Notes under the pieces: generated by a model
Told to the model about the DNA's origin: nothing
The model's database searches: none
Seen by the model: the letters and a program-made list of their open reading frames with translations, nothing else
Assembly: GCF_052857255.1 (NCBI RefSeq)
Contig: NC_135502.1
Span: 158,880,099 to 158,944,098, forward strand
Source: Amblyomma americanum
Taxonomy: Eukaryota > Arthropoda > Arachnida > Ixodida > Ixodidae
Direction of reading: 5' to 3'
DNA length: 64,000 bases
Made by a program: the position numbers and the translations under genes
Shown here: positions 55,891-64,000 of the stretch, piece after piece
Position numbering within the stretch: position 1 is the first letter of the stretch
How the letters are laid out: every line of letters starts with the position of its first letter

Positions 55891-56761
55891 GTCAATGAAA
55901 ACCTAAAAACCAAAAGAAAACGTGATCAAGCCACCTCTTAAGTTTATATTCCTCGCAGCTTATTTATATGCAAGCTAACAACATTTTTTCAAACATCAAT
56001 AAACAAATGCAAAAGAAAAAGGTTTGAATTTTTCTGGGCTCTCTTATACAGATAACAGCAGTAACACATACCAGGTGTTACAGAGAAGACTAAGTCATCA
56101 TCAAAATTAAGCTTTCTCGGATTAGCTCAGCTAACAAAGCGAAAGTCGTCGGCGTTCATTGTGTTCATTGGTGTTGGCGTTGACAACTTTCTTAGTGATT
56201 TTGTGGAAAGGAAGGGCGCATATAACTGGCCACCTGTGTAAGTGGGCGCCTCAATAGCGCTTTGAGGTACGTGATGGTGGTGAGAGAAAGATGTGGGCTG
56301 CATGCATTAGCGCTGACAACGTTGTGGCAGACACGCGGCACTGCAGCAATAGGCCGCAGCCTGACCAACCTCTCGCGATCAGCCATTAATTCAAATGCTA
56401 CCTGCCAGGGTGGCAGGTTGGGCGCACTGCTCATCCAGTGTGCGGAACGCAGTCAACGCTACAGACGCTAAGCCGCGTCTGCTTGCACGATACATCACAG
56501 CTCTCGCTCTCTAACAAGGTTCAGCAGTAGTTGAGCAACAGCTAATATTTTTTTATCCAGCTGATACTCGGCTAGATAACGTGGTCAGGCAGCAGCCGCT
56601 GCACGGCTGTGGAGCCCCTGCGCAGAGACGGCGAAGACTAGGCTTGGCGGCGCGGCGAAGTCACTTGCTGGGTTGCTATGGCAGCGGCGCAGCAAGGACG
56701 TTCAAGATCAAACGTGAGGTGACGGCGAAATCGCTCCGACGAAAGCAGGAAAAGCTTTCGC
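55891..56761. other. No recognised feature
   Basis: AT-rich left part, GC-rich right part with short open frames; nothing assignable. Confidence 0.45.
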
Positions 56762-57630
56762 TTTTAAAATATGCATTTTGCGGCATAGTATACCAGTGCC
56801 CGCAAACTGTAGCTAACCGGTAGTTATCCAGTAGTTAACAGGCAGTAAACCGGGAGGAAGCTGGTTTACTTACTCTGATATTAACTTTTAACTATTAGTT
56901 AGGCGCCTAGTTGCAGTTAGAGGTAGGTTACTAATATCCGTATCAGTTTTTAGAATTTCGAAAACGCGATTACCCTCATCGCAGTGGCTCGACAAAATTT
57001 GGCTACATCATGCGATGGCTCAGTGGTTAAGGTGCTCATCTGCTGAGCCGGAGTACCCGGGTTGGCACTCAACCGCAGCGGCTGCGCTTCTATGGAGGCG
57101 AAACGCAAAAGGCACCCATGCGCTGTGCAATATCACTGCACTTTGAAGATCCCTAGTTGGTCGAAATTATTCTGGAGCCCTCCACAACGGCACCTATTTG
57201 TTCCTTTCTTCTTTAACTCCCTCCTTCATCTCTTCCCTTACGGTGCAATTCGGGTGCCCGCCGAGATAGGCGGGACAGTTACTGTGTCATTTCCTCTCCT
57301 CAAAATCCAATTTTCAAGAACCAGTTAGCGCCAAAATACATGCGCTTTCGAAAGCATGCAAGCAAAGAAACCTTTCCAGTGCGCGTAACTAGTCGAAACA
57401 GCCAAATTTTGTCGATCCATATGGCCAAAGGTAACCATGTTTTGGAAATTCTAAAAACTTATATGGCTATTACTAACTACCGGCTACAAATCTAAAATTA
57501 CGACTAAGCGCCTAACTGCAATTGTTAAAAGTTAATTATTAAAATCTAGTTAACCAGCTTAATAGTTAAAACGATTCACCGGAAACAATTCGCACTGGTA
57601 ATACTGTGCCGTAAAAGCCATATTTTAAAG
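56762..57630. mobile_element. Inverted-repeat DNA element (MITE-like) interrupted by a SINE
   Basis: The left arm (56762-57004) and right arm (57400-57630) are imperfect inverted copies. Inner ends: GACAAAATTTGGCT against AGCCAAATTTTGTC. Middle: TTTTTAGAATTTC against GAAATTCTAAAAA. Outer ends: CTTTTAAAATATG against CATATTTTAAAG. The arms are about 235 bp, so without the SINE it would be a long palindrome. No transposase is inside, and the flanks give no clear target-site duplication. Confidence 0.75.
57005..57316 (+). mobile_element. Type-2 tick SINE nested in the inverted-repeat element
   Basis: Head GCGATGGCTCAGTGGTTAAG (A box) followed by GGAGTACCCGGGTTGGCACTC (degenerate B box). The body shares GATCCCTAG-TGGTCGAAATT and CCCTTACGG-GCAATTC with the SINE at 59044, and the tail has TCATTTCCTCTCCTCAAAA. 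It diverges more from 59044 than the Ruka-type copies do from one another, so it looks old. Confidence 0.78.
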
Positions 57631-57640
57631 CCAAAACGCA

Positions 57641-58407
57641 TATTTTGGAAACGTCTTCCAGGTAACACCTGGTATTCAGAGTCGCTCAGCTAATGTCAAG
57701 GAAAGCTTGAAGAAACAAATGCGCGCGCTGCAAATATTCTGCACTTGCAAGGTTTAGGTTGTCATCTGTCCTATCCAAACATATTGTTGTGCGCTTATTT
57801 TTATTCCTCGAGAAGTGAAAGCGAACCAGCTGCAGGTTCTTTTTTTATGTGTCAAATCTTGCCGCTTCACTCCTCTGTCAGTAGGTATGCTATACCGTTT
57901 TTCATCGCCCATGAGCGATTCCTCTTTAATTCGCTCGCCTTGCATGCTTTGCATCATGTCTACTTGTGAATGACAACGTATCCGGTAACACTGGCATGCG
58001 TACATTAGTAAATAAAGTCCTCACTTCGTCTACATTTATGTTGAAAATGTTGAGCTAAAGTTATGAATAACAAGAGAGATAGCGCTACTTGTTAATTACG
58101 TACTTCAGAAATAATATGTCCAGCAGAAGGCGCCTGCTGTATTTCTGCATTATTCGGACCTTTGCATGTTATCTCTTTAAGCTTCGCTAAATTATCTGCA
58201 GTGCCTTGCATATCCTTTGGAATTATAATACATTCGCTCCGACGTCTCCCTGTACAGCTTTTTTCTGGCCAAATGTTGTAATTTTACCTAATAAAATATG
58301 AGAGAACTACGTAAACCGCAATTAGCACCACGTAAGCAAGGGCCTTAAGCTGTTTGCATGCTATAAACATGAACGACCGGTCGTTGTGTACATTTTTTAT
58401 GGTCGTT
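57641..58407. other. No recognised feature
   Basis: AT-rich sequence with short open frames only. Confidence 0.45.
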
Positions 58408-58637
58408 GTTTTATGAGGGTTTAACGCCCCAAACCGACTCAGGCTATGAGAGACGCCGTAGTGATGGGCTTGGGAAATTTCGACCACCTGGGGTTCTTTA
58501 ACATGCATCGACAACGCATAGTACACGGGGCTCTCGAATTTCACCTGCATCGAAATTCGACCGCCGAGGCCGGGATCGAACCCGCATCTTTCGGGCCAGC
58601 AGCCGAGCGCCATAACCACTCAGCCACCGCGGCGGTG
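58408..58637 (-). mobile_element. Ruka-type SINE, full length, minus strand
   Basis: In SINE sense the head CCGCCGCGGTGGCTGAGTGG (58637 downward) with GGTTCGATCCC B box is followed by CGAATTTCGATG, GTTAAAGAACCCCAGGTGG and GAGTCGGTTTGGGGCGTTAA blocks. The A box has TGGCTGAGTGG in place of TGGCTCAGTGG. Confidence 0.88.
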
Positions 58638-58693
58638 TGTCACGTGTCGCATGTGCAATGTTGAATGCTAACTGTGATGGGTGGCAATTCTAT

Positions 58694-58832
58694 GTAGTAG
58701 TAGTAGCGGTGATTTTATCCAAATAATAAAAAGAAAAGAAGGGAAAGATTTTTCCTGCTGCGAGCACCTGAGCTGGGGCAGCGCAAATAAAGGGATATCA
58801 GGCAGATTAGAGAAATGAAATAACTATAGCCA
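58694..58832 (-). repeat. (TAC)n-tailed dispersed repeat, copy a
   Basis: TAGTAGTAGTAGCGGTGATTT followed by an A-rich segment, then GCACCTGAGCTGGGGCAG and GGCAGATTAGAGAAATGAAA. The same order occurs at 61932. The trinucleotide tail and orientation suggest the 3' end of a LINE or SINE family. Confidence 0.7.
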
Positions 58833-59043
58833 TAAACTATAGGAGGGAGAGTGGTCAGGAACTATGTACAAGTATTATCTTTACAAATTCGCAGTTATAT
58901 GTCAGAAAAAAAACGAAGAAATTTTGAGGACACTGAAGACTGCTTGTGAAATCATGGAATGCGAAAGAATTAATGTTTAATCGTGGCCCTCATGGATAGC
59001 TCCAAACGAAGACGCGTCCTTTGTTCTTGTTCCCAGATCATTA

Positions 59044-59344
59044 CCCGCCGCGGTGGCTCAGTGGTTAGGGCGCTCGACTACTGAGCCGGAGTTCCCGGAT
59101 TCGAACCCGACCGCGGCGGCTGCGTTTTTATGGAGGAAAAACGCTAAGGCGCCCGTGTGCTGTGCGATGTCAGCGCACGTTAAAGATCCCCAGGTGGTCG
59201 AAATTATTCCGGAGCCCTCCACTACGGCACCTCTTTCTTCCTTTCTTCTTTCACTCCCCCCTTTATCCCTTCCCTTACGGCGCAGTTCAGGTGTCCGCCG
59301 ATATGCGAGACAGATACTGCGCCATTTCCTTTCCCCAAAACACC
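59044..59344 (+). mobile_element. Type-2 tick SINE, full length
   Basis: Head CCCGCCGCGGTGGCTCAG with A box TGGCTCAGTGG and B box GATTCGAACCC. The body has GTTAAAGATCCCCAGGTGG, CCACTACGGCACCTC and a pyrimidine-rich stretch, then CTTACGGCGCAGTTCAGG and tail GCGCCATTTCCTTTCC. This is the same family as the tail-to-tail pair and the LINE-E target. Confidence 0.88.
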
Positions 59345-60756
59345 AAAGCGTGCTTGTGGCCTCGAGCGCGTTTGGTTCGCAACCTAGTGGTTGTGTCGAA
59401 TTCTGCCTAAGCCTCTTATCTTCTTTAATCGAAACGATGACCCCACACTGAATTTCCGTGACAATCCTTCCACACAAACCAAATCCACAGTGATTGCACA
59501 CGCATGTAAGCTCTACGCTTGCCATGCTGTAGGAATTAAAAATAGTTACCAACAAGCTCTACAGACCGCCCTGAATTGTGTAATCAGGACATGCAAACAA
59601 ACACAAAACGTAACATGGACCGAGGTGCTTAAAGAAATGGCTTGGGAAGGTTGTTGCTTACCGTTTTGGCAATGACTCTCTCGACCAAGTGGTACATCAA
59701 AACTTCAGCAGAAGAAAGTCAATGGACGCAGGGAACTGGCTAACCAGATGCAGCTGATGACAGACAGTAGCGAGACAGCCAGGTCCTGAGGAGCTTAAAG
59801 GATGCGGGAGACGAGGGCAAGGTGTATGGGGGGCGATGGCGGTTACATGGAAGTGGCTAAGGGAAAATCTTCCTTCATTGGCACCGCCCAAGATGCAAGG
59901 GATCTAAATCTAGCTCAGAACGATCTCCCATGGCTCCGGACCCTGGTTTTAAAGACCTAGAAACCCGGCCCACCTCTTGCATCGCCCAATCAACAGCAAA
60001 CTAACCCATCATTGGTTTACAAACTTCATGGCACGCCCTCCAATTTCGGGAAGGTTCAAACCCTCTCCCTGAAATACACAGCACATCTAAATTGCTATAA
60101 GAAAATGTAATTCCGGGAATGAACCCTCGAAATGCTTGGGCCAACAGGCTTACGTGCCACGCCCCATTCTTCCACAGTATTACTCAAACTCTCTCCCTTA
60201 AAAAGTAAAAAGAGAAACATATGAAAATACATCAAAACATTCCCATGCGGCTCCCAGCTTTACGCCAATTACCGGTATTCAACCGATCGCTACCGCTGCG
60301 AGTAGTAGACTACTCGTCTTCGGGACGACTGTTGACAGGCGTCCCCGCAAAATCTGGAAAGAGGCGCCAGCCTGTCGTTGCTGCCTCTGAACACGCTTCA
60401 GCGTTTCGTTAAGCAGGCCCGCTTCTCGGGACCCGTTGGTATGCCCCATCCTCTGACTTCGACGCCGTCGCGGCTTAGACGCAGCGTGTGCTTCCCGCGT
60501 CCGCGCTGACCATGCGCTATGCTACGCTATCACTGCGGTGGTTTCCTGACACGGGCGAAGGGGGGCGGGCGGTTTCGGGAAAACGTCTTGGCTCCTTTCC
60601 TCTGGCTCGGGCTTTGCCTTCGCCGGTCTACGCCCGCTTGCCTCGCCATGCACGCTTCCTGCTGACGGGGATTAACAGGGAAATCGCCGCATCTCGGCGC
60701 CGGGCTGTCGACAAACCCTCGGATGGTTCGAACCTCGGCTTTTTAAGCCCTCTTGT
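59345..60756. other. No assignable gene
   Basis: A 94-codon open frame (59391-59675) has a protein-like C-terminal half, including LQTALNCVIRTCKQ and VTWTEVLKEMAWEG, but I do not recognise it. The rest is GC-rich sequence with AATAAA-free flanks. Confidence 0.4.
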
Positions 60757-61113
60757 TCAAGACATCCGGGTCAGTGGCTGCAAACCATCGATGTAAGAAG
60801 CGGGAAGTGTCCCCAGGGAGCGATTAACATTCTTCCCTGTCTGTTGGATGTGCCACGACTCAAGTAGAAGCCTCCTGTGCGGGTTAGCTTCGATTTCCAG
60901 TACATTAGTGCCGTCAACGTCCATTCGGTGGTCGCATGCCTCGCAGTGTTCGGCCGCAGCGCTGCGGTCACGGTTCATTTGTCGGACGTCCGCTTTGTGT
61001 TGCCTCATTATTTCGGCGAAGTTCTTCGTTTCCCCTATGTACGATTCCGGGAAGACCGAGCAGGACATTTGGTATACAACCTCTTGGGCCCTTTCTTTTG
61101 GGTGACGGCCGTT
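60757..61113 (-). pseudogene. Penelope-like element GIY-YIG endonuclease domain, fragment
   Basis: Minus-strand frame with VVYQMSCSVFPESYIGETKNF, then MRQHKADVRQMN, AAEHCEACDHRMD and LLLESWHIQQTGKNVNRSLG. This is the GIY-YIG endonuclease pattern of Penelope-like retroelements, which nicks the target. The arginine pair usually seen after YIGET-x-N-F (F-x-R-R-M) is E-I-M here, so activity is doubtful. No reverse transcriptase lies upstream. The frame begins after a poly-proline run created by the 19-G tract at 61115-61133. Confidence 0.75.
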
Positions 61114-61114
61114 T

Positions 61115-61133
61115 GGGGGGGGGGGGGGGGGGG
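61115..61133. repeat. 19-base poly(G) tract
   Basis: An uninterrupted run of 19 G. Its length is likely to be unstable and error-prone in sequencing. Confidence 0.85.
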
Positions 61134-61931
61134 AGAAGGCGTCCGATGGTGGTAGTCGTAAAGCCACTCAATAGACTGTGCGTAGTTATCACCCTTCTTT
61201 ACAGAGAATGCGTGCCAGCGTCTCGCTCACGCCTTTCACGTATGGAATGCAAAACGTTTCCACTTCTGGCGTGTGTTTCTTCCATGCACATGCACATGTG
61301 TTCGCCCCGGCTAAACCATTCTTATTTTCTGAGAATTGAAAATTGTCCACCCACCCCTTCCACCAATGCAGACACCTTTGCTGCGCCTTCGAAGCTGATT
61401 TCCCGGACTTTGGGACGTTAAACGTCGTAAAACCAAACGAGTGAATCCCCCACAATAACGACCAAAATAAAGTTATGGTCTGATACATATTTCCTTGTTC
61501 TGTTGTGCGAAAAACTTTTTTTGACTGTCGATATTTTGTTCACTGAAGAGGGCTAGGTCGGGCTGGTTGGTGAATGTTGACGCAAACGACTGGACAGCAT
61601 CAACGGTACGGAAGAGAATACAGACACCATCGCATGTGTATGTGTTCTTCTTTTCTGTCCCGTCTGTTAGCGCATTTCAGTCGTTATCAGCAACATGTAT
61701 TTTTTCTTTGCCTATATTCATAATAATTCGAAACTATTCAGTTCGCAGGCAAAAATGCGAAACTCGCACACCCTATAAGGTTCTCGCTCTGAAAGAAGAA
61801 AAGTCACTGGCTTTTTTCCTCCTCTCTTAGTCTGTCCAACAGCCATTTCTCAGGCGCCAATGCATGCCGCGAAGGCGGGCCATGACCATGTGGATTGAGT
61901 ACTGAGGAGAACAGAACGGCGTCAGAGGCAT
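61134..61931. other. Unrecognised, with a short SINE 3' end at about 61410-61440
   Basis: GACTTTGGGACGTTAAACG at about 61408 matches the 3' end of Ruka-type SINEs; nothing else is recognisable. Confidence 0.5.
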
Positions 61932-62086
61932 GTAGTAGTAGCGGTGGTTTTATTGAAATAATGACGAAAAGGAAGGAAAATATTTTTGCTAGCCCCGGCA
62001 TATGCCATCGATACTGAAGCACCTGAGCTGGGTCAGCGGATAGCAGTATAGCAGGCAGAATGGGGAAATGAAATGAAAGAGGTAGA
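61932..62086 (-). repeat. (TAC)n-tailed dispersed repeat, copy b
   Basis: GTAGTAGTAGCGGTGGTTTTA, then GCACCTGAGCTGGGTCAG, TAGCAGGCAGAATGGGG and AAATGAAATG, in the same order as at 58694. Both are in minus orientation, as is the LINE-F tail. Confidence 0.7.
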
Positions 62087-63902
62087 AAAAACTGTGTTTT
62101 ACTCTGGTGCTTCTTTGTGCGGACGGAAAGAATTTCGAGGCGTGAAGAAAAGAGGTTGAAGGGCGCTGAACGGACAACTTAAACCGCGAAGAGAAGTTCT
62201 GGGAACCTGGAGGAGCTGCAAGCCATGAAGAAAAGTCCCCCGAGAGCGCCGCTGTACTCCGACTGCCGTTAACCGGACCCTGCTTCCAACACGTGCTCGA
62301 GCGCCCGTGAGCTGGCGCCGATGTATTTGGACGGCGTCTCCAGCAGTGGGCATACGTAGACCGGTTCTGTCGTATGTTAAGAGCGCCGACTTTGGGCGCG
62401 TGCACCCAAAAACGGCCCTTGGAGCACACTTGCAGAATATCGAGCGTCCTCTACAGTTTGCCAGCCAAAAACCCTCGTTTACAGACGGCAATCTCGCATT
62501 CTTGTACGAAAAATGAGTTTGGAGAGGTCCCTTTATCTGTATGAGAGAGTAGACGTTGAAAGGATGTGAGGAGCGGGTCGAGATAGGTACTCGTCAAGAG
62601 AATTCGGTCATTCTAGCTCTTAGAGGTGGCGCGGCGGTAGTACGGTACTGCGGACGAGGCGGTGATGGCGCCGATGCCATAGCGTGAGTCTTTATGAAAG
62701 CAAAGCGGCTTCTTTAAAAACCACACCAACGGTGTCACAACGTAGAGTCTAGATAAGCAGCAGTAAATGATTCTTGGTCATTAATACGATCCTATGCTTG
62801 AGTTTGGCTGCTTTACAGGCTAGAAATAAATCTTTATCGATATTCGCATGGAATCGCTAGTTCGCAAGTGCCGCGCGCTCAAAAACCGCGTCGTTGAAAC
62901 TTGCGAACTTAGCATGGTGAAGTGCGATGAACACTTTGAAGCGTAATTATTTTGCGCGTTCACTTTCTTTTTCTTTCGGCACTTATCCGAAAGCATAAAT
63001 AAACTACTTTAATGACCCAGACAGTCTAACGCTATGTTTCGTGCCTACACGAGTGCGGCCCTTACCCGCGTAAATGCGGTATGTGTATTTATTGTGTGCT
63101 GGCCTTATAAGGATACCATTGAAAAAAAAAATCAGCAGTTGGTAACAATGGCCATTCCGCAGCGTAATATTACAGCAGTGATCAAAATCAACTTTTTAAT
63201 GTTGGACTGCATCAAACAGCCAGAAACATCAAATTCCTTGAGCCTACAATTTCGACGTTGATTGAGTGCTTGTTTAGGTAAACAGAAAAGTTTTACAAGT
63301 GGTCTACATTTTCTCGCGGAGGAATTCTGTTCGGTGGCCCTGAATGTGCGCGTAGCTTTACTGCAGACTAATTTCCGACTATATGTAGTCCATCTGAGCG
63401 TACGTTGGTCGCATATATGCGGTAAAAGAAGAGGCAACGTAGCTGTTGTTTGAAGCGGCAGCCAGGGGGTCATTCGAGCTTTATAGTACAGTCGAAGTTA
63501 GCGCTGAAAATGTGTTTTTGACTGGCGGGGGAAAACGCTATGATCGAGTGAGCAGACGACGGTTGCCAAGAAGCGTTCACAATTATACAACCACTTTACG
63601 CATTATATCCGAGAAATATATGTACATTGTGAAGTTCTTGCCATTCATGTCGCTCTTTAGCAGTCACGTCGTGGCCAGAAAGCCGTGTTTAATCTACACC
63701 AGAATGGACTGAATCTCGATGAAAAATGTGTTTGCTGCTAACGCCCACCTTAAAATATTACCATATACACCATACTATAGCTAAGTGTTCAAGCACTGCA
63801 CTGCTTTCATGCAGCTGTAATAGGCTATGTTGGCAGCATGAAGAAAACTCCGAACAGGAATGCGTTGACGACATGGTGTCGTGGTGGTGTTGACGACATG
63901 GT
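62087..63902. other. No recognised feature
   Basis: Open frames up to 146 codons (minus, 61989-62429) overlap the repeat above and have no domain that I know. Confidence 0.45.
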
Positions 63903-63934
63903 GTTAATCAGCAACGAGTATGTTGCTGATTAAC
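63903..63934. repeat. Perfect 13-bp hairpin after a 24-bp direct repeat
   Basis: GTTAATCAGCAAC and GTTGCTGATTAAC, perfect complements, enclose GAGTAT. Just before it, TTGACGACATGGTGT occurs twice (about 63865 and 63889), 24 bp apart. Confidence 0.8.
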
Positions 63935-64000
63935 AGACGGGTCATTAGGCTGAAACTCGTTACCAACCTGCAGAATGAACTTAATCGCTGCTTTTCGAAC

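Overview
The window is repeat-dominated eukaryotic DNA that reads as a hard tick (Ixodida) genome. The grounds are the tRNA-derived SINEs of the Ruka type (CCGCGGTGGCTCAGTGG heads with pol III A and B boxes), I/Jockey-group LINEs with CCHC zinc knuckles and C-terminal RNase H, a Ty3/gypsy relic, a P-element-like fragment and a Penelope-like GIY-YIG domain. There is no prokaryotic gene organisation, and no complete host gene is convincing. Two weak candidate host first exons are noted, at about 22.4 kb (minus) and 48.9 kb (plus).

Layout. The first 45.3 kb is a direct tandem duplication with a 23,745-bp unit. Copy 1 enters from before the window and ends at 21550; copy 2 runs 21551-45295. Reading by eye I found about 29 substitutions and 4 one-base indels over 21.55 kb, so the copies are roughly 99.85% identical. 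In order, each copy holds: a TTAA-bounded repeat end; LINE-A (minus; ORF1 plus a truncated endonuclease); a decayed gypsy gag-pol (plus); LINE-B (minus; ORF1 plus endonuclease, same family as LINE-A); a SINE with target-site duplications; a 32-bp minisatellite; a P-element transposase fragment (minus); LINE-C reverse transcriptase (plus); LINE-D RNase H and 3' end (minus); a foldback element with 108-bp internal repeats; a tail-to-tail SINE pair; and LINE-E (minus). The junction at 21550/21551 cuts LINE-E inside its endonuclease, so copy 1 has only the 3' half. Copy 2 continues past 45295 into the rest of LINE-E, a nearly complete 5,749-bp element (42273-48021) flanked by 11-bp target-site duplications.

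From 48 to 64 kb the sequence is single copy. It contains SINE fragments, a 12-bp array of CACGTG sites (50.45 kb), a broken transposase-like gene on the minus strand (51.4-54.4 kb), a 5'-truncated LINE-F, an inverted-repeat DNA element interrupted by a SINE (56.8-57.6 kb), two further full-length SINEs, a Penelope GIY-YIG remnant next to a 19-G run, two copies of a (TAC)n-tailed repeat, and a 13-bp perfect hairpin near the right end.

The most interesting object is the 51.4-54.4 kb pseudogene. Its candidate catalytic and zinc residues have the same spacing as the RAG1 core (D to C 19, C to C 3, C to H about 207, H to H 5, H to E 20). It may therefore be a RAG1/Transib-like or CMC-like transposase that I cannot assign to a named family. 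The elements do not form pathways; their relationship is one of nested insertion, decay and one recent tandem duplication, or possibly an uncollapsed haplotype in the assembly.
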